Made by a program: the position numbers and the translations under genes. Source: Pseudomonadota bacterium (lineage in GTDB: Bacteria; Pseudomonadota; Gammaproteobacteria; Burkholderiales; Burkholderiaceae_C). Taken from it: 14,904 nucleotides of DNA. The notes below the pieces were generated by a model. That model made no database searches, had not been told where the DNA came from, and was given only the letters and a program-made list of their open reading frames with translations. Numbering within the stretch: position 1 is the first letter of the stretch; every line of letters starts with the position of its first letter. The stretch covers positions 1 through 14,904 of the forward strand of contig JAFAGF010000278.1 in NCBI GenBank assembly GCA_023422975.1. Direction: 5' to 3'. Below are positions 6,522 through 13,915 of the stretch, in pieces.

Positions 6522-8231
6522 ATGGATCGACTGTGGCTGAAAGAATATCCCGCCGGTGTTCCCCACGACATCAAGCCTGAGGAGTACACCTCGGTCGTGG
6601 AGCTGCTGGAAGATTCATTGAAGAAATACGCCGACCAGCCTATCTGCGTCTGCATGGATGTCTGGATGAAGTACGGCGAGTTGGACAAGCTCTCGCAGCA
6701 ACTGGGCGTATGGCTGCAAAGCTTGCAGTTGGAGCCAGACGCCCGGGTCGCCATCATGTTGCCCAATATTCCGCAGTTTGCCGTCAGCATGGCGGGGGTG
6801 CTGCGCGCAGGCTACACCTGTGTCAACGTCAACCCGCTGTACACCGCACGTGAGCTGGAGCACCAGCTCAAAGACTCTGGCGCCACCACCATCATCATTT
6901 TGGAGAACTTTGCGCACACCTTGGCGGAGGTGATTGCGCGCACCCCGATCAAGCATGTGTGCATGACCTCCATGGGCGATCTGCTGGGCGCAGCCTATGG
7001 CGCATGGATCACGTTTGCCGTGCGCCATCTCGCCAAGATGGTGCCCAAGTTCGAGATCCCGCTGGACGGCCGCAACGTCACGCCCTTCAAAAAGGCGCTG
7101 TCCATGGGCGCTGGCAAGCCGCTGCGCAAACCCCAAGTCAACCACGACAGCATTGCCTTTTTGCAATACACCGGCGGCACCACAGGTCTGTCCAAGGGCG
7201 CCGTCCTCACCCACCGCAACATCATTGCCGCCACCTTGCAGGCAGAGGCGTGGTTTGCACCGGCCTACCAGGGGCAAGCCAACCTCAGCAAGCTGCACAG
7301 CATTGCGGCCTTGCCGCTCTACCACATCTTTGCGCTGACCTTGTTGCTGCTGGCGCTGCGCCAAGGCTCCAGCCTGAGCCTGATTCCCAATCCACGCGAC
7401 ATCCCCAAGTTTGTCGAAGTGCTGCGCAAGCGCCCCTTCCATACGCTGCCAGCAGTGAACACCTTGTTCAACGCTTTGCTGCAAAACGAGAAATTCCGTG
7501 CTCTCGACTTCTCCGAGTTGGCCGTCTCTCAGGCAGGGGGCATGGCCGCCTCGGAAGGCACGGCCAAACAATGGCAAAAAGTGACCGGCAAAGTGATGAT
7601 CGAAGGCTGGGGCATGAGCGAAACCTGTGCCATTGGCACCAACAACCCCGTCACTGCCACCCATTTCAGCGGAACGATTGGCCTGCCCCTGCCGGGCATT
7701 GACATCGCTATCAAAGATGACGATGGCAACAATGTCCCACAAGGGCAAAACGGTGAAATCTGCATCAAAGGCCCGAATGTCATGCGCGGCTATTACAACC
7801 AGCCCGAAGAAACCGCCAAGGCCTTCACTGCCGATGGTTTCATGCGCACCGGCGACATTGGCGTGATGGACGAGCGTGGCTACACCAAGATCATTGACCG
7901 CAAGAAAGACATGATTCTGGTCAGCGGCTTCAACGTCTTTCCTAATGAGCTGGAAAACGTCATCTCCCTGTGCCCCGGCGTGGTGGAATGCGCCGCCGTG
8001 GGCGTACCCGACGAGCACTCTGGTGAGGCGATCAAGGTGTTTGTCATCAAGAACGACCCTTCCCTGACCGAAGAGCGCTTGATGCGCTACTGCCACGACA
8101 ACCTGACGGGCTACAAGCGCCCCAAATACATCGAGTTTCGGGAAGAGCTGCCCAAGACCAATGTGGGCAAGATTTTGCGCCGCGAACTACGCACATCCCC
8201 TTCTGCAGCCAAGGCCCCAGCACCCCATTGA
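6522..8231 (+). CDS. fadD: Long-chain fatty acid--CoA ligase (FadD-type acyl-CoA synthetase)
   Basis: This 569-residue ANL-superfamily adenylate-forming enzyme activates fatty acids to acyl-CoA with ATP, the entry to beta-oxidation. The phosphate-binding motif YTGGTTGLSKGA is at 216-227, the A5-type motif GWGMSETCA at 362-370 and RTGDIG at 442-447. The FACS signature region DRKKDMILVSGFNVFPNELE covers 459-477. The catalytic lysine K550 lies in PKTNVGKILRREL. Length and the YTGGTTG motif fit E. coli-type FadD (561 aa). The ATG at 6522 (MDRLWLKEYP) is chosen: an AAAGG Shine-Dalgarno stands 7 bases upstream, and the 32 extra residues of the longer frame are not family-like. It is divergent from the Lrp gene and followed after 2 bases by a hydrolase gene. 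No promoter could be assigned with confidence. Confidence 0.93.
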   Translation: MDRLWLKEYPAGVPHDIKPEEYTSVVELLEDSLKKYADQPICVCMDVWMKYGELDKLSQQLGVWLQSLQLEPDARVAIMLPNIPQFAVSMAGVLRAGYTCVNVNPLYTARELEHQLKDSGATTIIILENFAHTLAEVIARTPIKHVCMTSMGDLLGAAYGAWITFAVRHLAKMVPKFEIPLDGRNVTPFKKALSMGAGKPLRKPQVNHDSIAFLQYTGGTTGLSKGAVLTHRNIIAATLQAEAWFAPAYQGQANLSKLHSIAALPLYHIFALTLLLLALRQGSSLSLIPNPRDIPKFVEVLRKRPFHTLPAVNTLFNALLQNEKFRALDFSELAVSQAGGMAASEGTAKQWQKVTGKVMIEGWGMSETCAIGTNNPVTATHFSGTIGLPLPGIDIAIKDDDGNNVPQGQNGEICIKGPNVMRGYYNQPEETAKAFTADGFMRTGDIGVMDERGYTKIIDRKKDMILVSGFNVFPNELENVISLCPGVVECAAVGVPDEHSGEAIKVFVIKNDPSLTEERLMRYCHDNLTGYKRPKYIEFREELPKTNVGKILRRELRTSPSAAKAPAPH

Positions 8232-8233
8232 CC

Positions 8234-9178
8234 ATGCCCGACCTCTGCACAACACCGGGCCTTTGGCCCGGTATGTTTTTTCTGGAGCGGGGCTGGCTGT
8301 CTGCCAACAACGTCGTGTTTGTGGAAGCGGACAGCGCCACCATCGTCGACACCGGCTACTGCGCGCATGCTGCACAAACCGTGGACTTGGTTCGCGGCAC
8401 GCTCCGTGGCCTGCCCCTCACCCGCATTCTCAATACCCACCTGCACAGCGACCACTGCGGCGGCAATGCCGCACTGCAAGCACAGTGGCCCAGCGTACAG
8501 ACATGGATTGCCCCCGGCCAGGCTGCCCATGTTGCGCAATGGAACCCGGAGGCTCTGAGCTACACGCCCACAGGCCAAGAGTGCCCACCCTTTGTCGCAC
8601 AGCATGTGCTGCAACCAGGCACCACGATGCAGTTGGGCACGCAAACATGGCAGGTGCATGCCGCACCGGGCCATGACCCGCACTCCATCATCTTGTTCGA
8701 GCCTGAACGACGCATTCTCATCTCGACCGATGCCCTTTGGGAAAACGGCTTTGGCGTGGTTTTCCCTGAAATTGAAGGCATTCAAGCCTTTGAAGAAGTG
8801 GGCGCCACGCTGGATGTGATTGATGCCCTGCAACCCGCCTTGGTGCTACCCGGGCACGGCCCCATGTTCAGCGATGTTGCCAGCGCACTGGCCACGGCCC
8901 GCCAACGCCTGCAAGGCTTTGTACAGCACCCCAAGCGCCACGCCCGCTACGCAGCCAAGGTGCTGCTCAAGTACAAGCTGCTGGAGTGGCAAGCCCTGCC
9001 CCTGCAGCAAGTTCATGACTGGTGCTTGCAAACGCCCTACGTCGGGCTGCTGCACGCCCAATACTTCACTGCACATACGCCGCAGGCATGGCTGGATCAG
9101 CTGATCCAAGAACTGGTAGGCAGCGGTGCGGCAGCCATTACCCTGCATGACGGTATACCCACGCTGCACAACCGCTGA
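8234..9178 (+). CDS. Metallo-beta-lactamase-fold hydrolase with C-terminal helical/winged-helix extension
   Basis: This is a 314-residue MBL-superfamily protein. The metal-binding residues are complete: HLHSDH at 69-74 (H69, H71, D73, H74), H147 in APGHDPHS, D166 in ISTDALW and H208 in LPGHGP. This pattern fits glyoxalase II/LACTB2-like hydrolases, and the last ~90 residues resemble the winged-helix tail of that group. The substrate is unknown; thioester or other ester hydrolysis is plausible but inferred. The gene begins 2 bases after the fadD stop. An in-frame TTG at 8228 overlaps the stop, but the ATG at 8234 is preferred. No independent Shine-Dalgarno is visible at normal spacing, so translation is probably coupled to fadD. 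The spacing suggests co-transcription and a role linked to acyl-CoA metabolism. No signal peptide is seen, so it is probably cytoplasmic. Confidence 0.9.
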   Translation: MPDLCTTPGLWPGMFFLERGWLSANNVVFVEADSATIVDTGYCAHAAQTVDLVRGTLRGLPLTRILNTHLHSDHCGGNAALQAQWPSVQTWIAPGQAAHVAQWNPEALSYTPTGQECPPFVAQHVLQPGTTMQLGTQTWQVHAAPGHDPHSIILFEPERRILISTDALWENGFGVVFPEIEGIQAFEEVGATLDVIDALQPALVLPGHGPMFSDVASALATARQRLQGFVQHPKRHARYAAKVLLKYKLLEWQALPLQQVHDWCLQTPYVGLLHAQYFTAHTPQAWLDQLIQELVGSGAAAITLHDGIPTLHNR

Positions 9179-9334
9179 AGACTGCGCGCATCAGCACTCG
9201 CTAGGCCGCCGGCTTCATCCCCAGCGCAGCGGAAATCGGTTAAAAGACCTGCCAGCACGCCGCACTCACCCCACCTACTTTGGAGTTGCTGCGGCGCAAA
9301 AAAAGCAGCCAAAGAAAAAAGGGAGATATCCGCC

Positions 9335-10132
9335 ATGCAAATTGCGCTGATCGGTTGTGGAGCCATCGGACACAGCGTACTGACACTGTTGCAGCAGCAC
9401 CCCAGCGTGCAGACCCAGTGGGTGGTGGTGCCACGCATCACCACCGAACTCCAGCATACGGTGGAGGCGCTGGCTCCCGGCGCACAGCTCGTACACACCC
9501 TCCCGCAGGACGCTCACCCCGACTTGTTGGTGGAATGCGCGGGCCACAGTGCCATTGCGCAGCACGTACTGCCTGCGCTGCAACGCGGCATTGCCTGCGT
9601 CGTGGCCTCCATCGGCGCTTTGAGCGCGCCCGGCATGGCCCAAGCGCTGGAGGCCGCCGCCGCAGCGGGCAGCACCCAGGTACAGCTGGTATCCGGCGCG
9701 ATTGGAGGCATGGATGCCCTGTCCGCTGCCAAGCTAGGCGGTCTGGAGCAAGTGGTTTACACCGGACGCAAGCCACCCTTGGCCTGGGCAGACACTCCCG
9801 CCGAATCCTTGTGTGACCTAGCCAATCTGCACGAAGCGGTGTGCATTTTTGAAGGCAGCGCACGTGAAGCAGCCCAGCGCTACCCGAAAAATGCCAATGT
9901 GGCTGCTACGGTAGCACTGGCCGGGCTGGGGCTGGACCACACCATGGTGCGCCTGTTTGCCGACCCCGCCGTTCACACCAACGTGCACCACATCCAGGCG
10001 CAAGGCGCTTTCGGCAGCCTGGAATTGACACTGCGCGGCCAGCCTTTGGCCGCCAACCCCAAGACCTCTGCCTTGACGGTGTACAGCGTGGTGCGCGCCA
10101 TTGTGCAGCGCACAGGCACTTGGCTGATGTAA
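9335..10132 (+). CDS. nadX: L-aspartate dehydrogenase
   Basis: This 265-residue protein has an N-terminal Rossmann fold with the dinucleotide-binding GCGAIG at 7-12. The family core SGAIGGMDALSAAKLGGL spans 120-137. KNANVAATVALAGLG (185-199) and DPAVHTNVHHIQ (210-221) follow; the latter carries the presumed catalytic histidine (H218 by family position). These features identify the AspDH/NadX family, which oxidises L-aspartate to iminoaspartate/oxaloacetate with NAD(P)+. In bacteria it can feed NAD synthesis or aspartate catabolism; which applies here cannot be told, because no nadA or nadC is nearby. A GGGAG Shine-Dalgarno lies 10 bases before the ATG. A 156-base gap separates it from the hydrolase upstream. 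That gap has no clear terminator and ends in an A-rich leader (9298-9324). A strong terminator follows the gene. Confidence 0.9.
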   Translation: MQIALIGCGAIGHSVLTLLQQHPSVQTQWVVVPRITTELQHTVEALAPGAQLVHTLPQDAHPDLLVECAGHSAIAQHVLPALQRGIACVVASIGALSAPGMAQALEAAAAAGSTQVQLVSGAIGGMDALSAAKLGGLEQVVYTGRKPPLAWADTPAESLCDLANLHEAVCIFEGSAREAAQRYPKNANVAATVALAGLGLDHTMVRLFADPAVHTNVHHIQAQGAFGSLELTLRGQPLAANPKTSALTVYSVVRAIVQRTGTWLM

Positions 10133-10200
10133 CCCCATAGCCAACCACCCAGCCCTAACCCTGCAGCGGCACAACGCGGTTGGTGGAGCCACGCTTGCAG

Positions 10201-10233
10201 AAAAAATGGCTGCCATACAGGCAGCCATTTTTT
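10201..10233. terminator. Bidirectional intrinsic terminator between nadX and slt
   Basis: AAAAAATGGCTGCC (10201-10214) and its exact reverse complement (10220-10233) flank a 5-base loop ATACA. The GC core TGGCTGCC/GGCAGCCA is bounded by six A on one side and six T on the other, so the hairpin works as a rho-independent terminator on both strands. It serves nadX, 69 bases after its stop, and slt, 23 bases after its stop. It fits the convergent arrangement exactly. Confidence 0.93.
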
Positions 10234-10255
10234 CCTTCGCGGCTCAGGGCTCAGC

Positions 10256-12238
10256 TCAAGGCAGATCGCGGTTGTATTCCGCCGTCGTCACCTTCGGGCC
10301 TACGGTGCCCAGCCGTGCTTTGAGCGACTGGGGTTGGCCAGTAATCAAGGCTGCATAGTTGGTGGTGTTGGACAACACCTTCTTCACGTAATCGCGGGTT
10401 TCCGTGAAGGGAACGTTTTCTGCCCAGATGGCGCCATCCAGCACCGGCCCATTGCGCCAGTTGCGCGGGCGACCAGGCCCTGCGTTGTAGCCTGCCGCTG
10501 CCATGGCCATGGAGCCATCAAAGTCATCGAGCGCCAGCTTCAGGTAGGACGTGCCGATCACGATGTTCACATCGCGGTCATTGATCATGCTGGGCTGAAA
10601 GTCGGTCATGCCAATTTTCTTGGCCGTCCATTTCGCCGTGGCAGGCATCACCTGCATCAAGCCCGATGCCCCAACGTGCGAACGCGCGTCCATGATGAAA
10701 CGGCTTTCCTGGCGAATCAGGCCATACACATATGCAGGATCCAGCCCAATATTCCTGGACTGTGCAATCACAGCGTCGTGGAAGGGCATGGGAAAGCGCT
10801 GGTTCCAGTCAATCACATCGCGGGTGCGTTCGCTGGTGTTGATGCAGCGATCCCACACTTGCTGCTTGCAGGCCAGATCCGCAGCAGCCAGCAGCTCCCG
10901 GTCAGTCATGCCACCGGGCACATGCAGGCCCACGGTGTAATTCCACTCGCGCACGCCTTCGCTGCGCAGCCCCATGTTGATGGCGTACAGCGCACGCTGC
11001 AAACCGGGGTTTTTGGCGGCGGTGGCTTGCTCTTGCGGCGTAGGAGGCTGCGGCGCAGGCGGCATATGCACCACCTGCCCCAGATCTTCCAGCGCCAGTT
11101 TTTCGTAGAAGCCCTTCACACTGGCAATGCTTTGCAGCAAACGCTGCGCCTCGGCCTGCTCAGCATCGCTCACGCGGCGATCGTTGAGCAAAGCCCGCGC
11201 CTTCCAGTACACCCATGCGCTGTCGGCCTGCAAGGCCGCAGGCATGGCATCGATGGTCTTGCGCACGGCCTTCCAGTTTCCGGCGCGCAAATTGGCGCGC
11301 ACCATCCATTCTTGTGCCTCGTGCGACATACGCTCGGACTTGCCCGCCTTGGCAAAGTAGCCCACCGCATCGCTGGACAGGCGGCGTGCGCTGACTTTGC
11401 CGATCACGCCCCACACCCAGTCTCGCTCTTCCGCGCGCAACTGGCTGCCCCAGCGCGACTCCATCAGGTTGGCGGCTTGCTCCGGGTCGTTGCTGGCAAT
11501 GCGAATCAGTGCCAGCGAAGCCAGCTCACGGCGTGTTTCTCCGCGCACCTTGCTGGTGCCTGCCAGGTATTTCACGGGCGAGGCAAACACTTCGCTGACA
11601 TGCTGCAAGGCATCCGGCGCCACGATGGCCACGGCACGGCGTGCCCCGGTCTGGCGGTTCAGCTCGGCCGACAGGCGCGCGCGCTTCCAGACGTCGTTGT
11701 CATCCAGTTTCTGGATGGCGTACAGCTCGCTGGCGGCATAGGTGCAACCATCGTCGGCGTCACGCTGCCCGTGCCACAGCCGCACCACCTCCTGCGCCGC
11801 ATGCTCAGGCTGGCGCTGTTCAATGGTCTGGATGGCCAGGTCGTAGCAACGCACTTCCTTGTCATCGTTCATGCGGAATTCGGGCAGCATGCGCGCAAAG
11901 TCTTCCCACTGGCGGCGCTGGCCCAGCAGCAACAGCCAGTCGTTGCGCAGCCGGTCTTCCTGGTAAGTGCCCCGCCAGCGTTGCAAAAATGCATCAACCT
12001 CGGACGGCCCCGCCGTATTCAAGCGGGCCTTCAATTCCCAGTACGCGGCCCACGGCTCCAGCGGGTGGCCTGCTGCTTGCGGCAGCAAGGCAGAAAGCCG
12101 CGCTTTGTCGCCTTTACGCGCTGCTTCCTGCATTTGCAGCAAAACATTGTCCCCCGCTGTTTGGGCCGCAGCCCAAGAAACGGGAAGGCTTAAAAGTGCA
12201 GCCGCGCAAAGCGGTGTCAGAATCTTGTGCAATTGCAT
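10256..12238 (-). CDS. slt: Soluble lytic murein transglycosylase
   Basis: This 660-residue periplasmic enzyme cleaves the MurNAc-GlcNAc bond of peptidoglycan to form 1,6-anhydromuropeptides. Residues 1-25 look like a Sec signal peptide (basic MQLHK, hydrophobic core, cleavage after WAAA before QT). A long alpha-helical superhelical region typical of Slt70 follows (about 30-480). The C-terminal goose-lysozyme-like SLT domain (about 485-620) carries the catalytic Glu511 in GLIRQESRF, then GASGLMQVMPATA (523-535) and AAGYNAGPGR (581-590). Length is near that of E. coli Slt70 (645). The ATG at 12236-12238 is supported by the signal peptide, though no Shine-Dalgarno is obvious. The gene is divergent from 5-FTHF cyclo-ligase with only 14 bases between starts, so its promoter must lie inside that gene. 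A terminator stands at its end. Confidence 0.95.
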   Translation of the reverse strand: MQLHKILTPLCAAALLSLPVSWAAAQTAGDNVLLQMQEAARKGDKARLSALLPQAAGHPLEPWAAYWELKARLNTAGPSEVDAFLQRWRGTYQEDRLRNDWLLLLGQRRQWEDFARMLPEFRMNDDKEVRCYDLAIQTIEQRQPEHAAQEVVRLWHGQRDADDGCTYAASELYAIQKLDDNDVWKRARLSAELNRQTGARRAVAIVAPDALQHVSEVFASPVKYLAGTSKVRGETRRELASLALIRIASNDPEQAANLMESRWGSQLRAEERDWVWGVIGKVSARRLSSDAVGYFAKAGKSERMSHEAQEWMVRANLRAGNWKAVRKTIDAMPAALQADSAWVYWKARALLNDRRVSDAEQAEAQRLLQSIASVKGFYEKLALEDLGQVVHMPPAPQPPTPQEQATAAKNPGLQRALYAINMGLRSEGVREWNYTVGLHVPGGMTDRELLAAADLACKQQVWDRCINTSERTRDVIDWNQRFPMPFHDAVIAQSRNIGLDPAYVYGLIRQESRFIMDARSHVGASGLMQVMPATAKWTAKKIGMTDFQPSMINDRDVNIVIGTSYLKLALDDFDGSMAMAAAGYNAGPGRPRNWRNGPVLDGAIWAENVPFTETRDYVKKVLSNTTNYAALITGQPQSLKARLGTVGPKVTTAEYNRDLP

Positions 12239-12244
12239 GGGGGA
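12239..12244 (+). promoter_or_regulatory. Shine-Dalgarno of the cyclo-ligase gene, abutting the slt start codon
   Basis: GGGGGA ends 8 bases before the ATG at 12253 and begins at the base next to the slt initiation codon of the opposite strand. It decides the cyclo-ligase start against the long in-frame extension that runs upstream through slt. Confidence 0.6.
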
Positions 12245-12252
12245 ATTATGTG

Positions 12253-12825
12253 ATGGACAAAGCGGCCCTTCGACGGACTTTGGTACAGCAACGCTTGAAT
12301 ATGGCAGACCGCCTACAGTGCGCTGACGATTTACAACGCGTGATGCGCATCTGGCTGGTGGATCGCCCCGATCAGGTCATCGGAGCCTATTGGCCCATCA
12401 AGGGCGAATTTGACCCCTTGCCCATACTGCACCGCTGGAAAGAGGATGGAGAATTGCTCGACAAACCCCAGCGCCGCCGCATTGGCCTGCCAGTGATCGA
12501 CAAAGTCACCAAAACCATGCGCTTTCACGCCTGGCACCCCGGCTGTCCGATGGAAGAAGATGCCTACGGCATTCCCAAACCCAAAGACACCGAGGTGATC
12601 ACCCCCTCCCTGCTGTTTGTGCCCTGTGTGGGTTACGCCCCCGGCGGTTATCGCCTCGGTTATGGCGGCGGTTTTTATGACCGCACACTGTCCAACCTCA
12701 GTCCACGCCCGTTCACGGTGGGGCTGGGCTTTACCCAGGGTTTTATTGAGGATTTCCTGCCAGAAACCCACGATGTGCCCTTAGATGCCATCCTCAACGA
12801 CAACGGTGTTGTCTGGCCGGTTTAA
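12253..12825 (+). CDS. fau: 5-formyltetrahydrofolate cyclo-ligase
   Basis: This 190-residue enzyme (MTHFS, also called YgfA) converts 5-formyl-THF to 5,10-methenyl-THF with ATP. It keeps the folate one-carbon pool free of the inhibitory 5-formyl form. Family signatures are visible: the N-terminal KAALRRTLVQQR, YWPIKGEFD (46-54) and CPMEEDAYGIPKP (98-110). The highly conserved ATP/substrate loop RLGYGGGFYDR spans 134-144. The length fits the family (about 180-200). The ATG at 12253 has a good Shine-Dalgarno; the open frame extends upstream across slt, but this is an antisense shadow. In many gammaproteobacteria 6S RNA lies just upstream of this gene; here slt is 14 bases away, leaving no room. 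A small unknown gene follows after 19 bases. Confidence 0.94.
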   Translation: MDKAALRRTLVQQRLNMADRLQCADDLQRVMRIWLVDRPDQVIGAYWPIKGEFDPLPILHRWKEDGELLDKPQRRRIGLPVIDKVTKTMRFHAWHPGCPMEEDAYGIPKPKDTEVITPSLLFVPCVGYAPGGYRLGYGGGFYDRTLSNLSPRPFTVGLGFTQGFIEDFLPETHDVPLDAILNDNGVVWPV

Positions 12826-12844
12826 TGGTGGTTTGACTGTTTGT

Positions 12845-13120
12845 ATGCCTGTTCGCAAAAAGAAATCTGTTCCTCAGCGCCTGTTTCAGCAGCGCCCCCC
12901 GCTCACACCCATGCACGAGCCGCTGACCCGCGACGAAGTGCACCGCCTGCAGCGCCACATGCGCAAGCATGGCCCCCGCAGCCTCACACCGCGCCAGCAC
13001 GACGCCATCTGGGACTTTTTGTTCGACCTGCCCGAGAGCCAGGTGTGGCTGTCCCACATGGTGGAGCAAACCAAAGCCGCGCAGGCCAGCTTGCGCCCCC
13101 GCGCAAAAACCGAAGCTTAA
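12845..13120 (+). CDS. Small basic protein of unknown function
   Basis: This is a 91-residue ORF, 19 bases after the cyclo-ligase stop and on the same strand, so probably co-transcribed. I do not recognise the family. The N-terminus is strongly basic (MPVRKKKSVPQRLF) and a proline-rich stretch follows. Residues 27-80 look like a compact helical domain: LTRDEVHRLQRHMRKHG, LTPRQHDAIWDFLFDLP, then VWLSHMVEQTKAAQ. There is no signal peptide, membrane segment or cysteine. The ATG at 12845 is preceded only by a weak GGTGG about 11 bases away. An internal ATG at 12911 would give a shorter protein starting at the folded-looking part. It is considered real because of codon composition, operon position and plausible protein character; Burkholderiales genomes often carry such short conserved hypotheticals. 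Confidence 0.65.
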   Translation: MPVRKKKSVPQRLFQQRPPLTPMHEPLTRDEVHRLQRHMRKHGPRSLTPRQHDAIWDFLFDLPESQVWLSHMVEQTKAAQASLRPRAKTEA

Positions 13121-13197
13121 AGCGCTGGCACTGCAATGGTTTGCAATAGTTATCAGCACCGAACCTAAGTTCTACAGGCGCTAGACGCTATGTTTTT
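13119..13197 (+). repeat. Degenerate intergenic element, copy B (two half-sites)
   Basis: The left half-site AAAGCGCTGGCA (13119-13130) starts within the stop codon of the small ORF. It matches the start of the 5736-5758 element (AAAGCGCTAGCA, minus strand) at 11 of 12 bases. The right half-site (13175-13197) matches that element at 16 of 23 bases and ends in TTTTT. Together they fill most of the 93-base gap before the glutathione S-transferase gene. A transposable or REP-like origin is possible; no coding capacity is seen. Confidence 0.45.
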
Positions 13198-13213
13198 CCA
13201 GAAGGACGCCAGC

Positions 13214-13897
13214 ATGATGCAGCTGTATATCGGCAACAAGAACTACTCTTCATGGTCAATGCGCCCTTGGGTGGCCATGCGCCAGCTGGGGATTGCGTTT
13301 GACGAAGTCATGGTGCGCTTTGATGGCTTTGGTGCCGATTCGCAGTTCAAACACACCATGCAGGCACTCAGCCCCACAGGCAATGTGCCGCTGCTGGTGC
13401 ACGACGGCTTGGCCGTGTGGGACACGCTGGCGATTGCCGAATACTTGGCCGAAACCTTCCCGCATGCCGGTGTCTGGCCCAGCGCTGCGCCAGACCGTGC
13501 CCGCGCACGCAGCCTGTGTGCAGAAATGCACAGCGGCTTTACCGCCCTGCGCAGCCACTGTCCCATGAACATTGAGGCCCACCTGCCCGAGGTGGGCGCC
13601 AAAATCTGGGCCGAACACGCTGCGGTACGCGCCAATGTGGCGCGCATTGTCGAGATGTGGAGCACCCTGCTGCAAGCCCATAGCGGCCCCATGCTGTTTG
13701 GCAGCTTCAGCATGGTCGATGCATTTTTTGCCCCGGTGTGCATGCGCCTGCACACCTATGACCTGCCGGTACCACCCGCCATTCGCGCCTATATCGGCCG
13801 CGTGCGTGCCCTGCCTGCCGTGCAAGACTGGATCAGTGCCGCACTGGCCGAGCACGATTTCGTGGCCGAAGACGAGCCTTACCGCACGCAGCGGTAG
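13214..13897 (+). CDS. Glutathione S-transferase family protein
   Basis: This is a 227-residue cytosolic GST-fold protein. The N-terminal thioredoxin-like domain (about 1-82) begins MMQLYIGNKNYSSWSMRPW; the SSWS serines are candidates for the thiolate-stabilising residue. It includes the cis-proline loop GNVPLLV (P59) and the WDTLAIAEYLAE helix (69-80). The helical C-terminal domain (about 95-215) carries an N-capping-box-like SMVDAFFAPV (166-175). The substrate is unknown. The ATG at 13214 is chosen because AAGGA stands 7 bases upstream; a longer frame from 13190 begins inside the intergenic element. It lies downstream of the small ORF on the same strand and converges on queC, with 18 bases between stop codons. 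Confidence 0.9.
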   Translation: MMQLYIGNKNYSSWSMRPWVAMRQLGIAFDEVMVRFDGFGADSQFKHTMQALSPTGNVPLLVHDGLAVWDTLAIAEYLAETFPHAGVWPSAAPDRARARSLCAEMHSGFTALRSHCPMNIEAHLPEVGAKIWAEHAAVRANVARIVEMWSTLLQAHSGPMLFGSFSMVDAFFAPVCMRLHTYDLPVPPAIRAYIGRVRALPAVQDWISAALAEHDFVAEDEPYRTQR

Positions 13898-13915
13898 CCC
13901 TTCAAGGGTGCAGGC

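Noticed and set aside
6615..8096. A 493-codon open frame on the minus strand across fadD
   Set aside because: It is the antisense of a well-supported FadD with all its motifs in order; the translated product shows no recognisable domain.
10334..12193. A 619-codon open frame on the plus strand across slt
   Set aside because: It is antisense to the whole of slt, which has clear signal peptide and catalytic motifs. The product is rich in His, Ala, Gln and Arg without domain motifs, the usual shadow in GC-rich DNA.
12200..12260. 6S RNA upstream of the 5-FTHF cyclo-ligase gene, as in many gammaproteobacteria
   Set aside because: Only 14 bases separate the gene from slt, which leaves no room for a ~180-base RNA.
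11641..12825. An apparent 394-residue protein that would extend the cyclo-ligase upstream
   Set aside because: The added 204 residues run antisense through slt and are low-complexity and Arg/Pro/Ala-rich. The ATG at 12253 has its own ribosome-binding site and gives the normal family length.
5543..13147. Recurring TGCAAT/ATTGCA hexamers in several gaps (5545, 5611, 6328, 6503, 13132, 13142) as a regulatory motif
   Set aside because: The same hexamer is also common inside coding sequence in this window, so the recurrence is not specific enough to call a binding site.
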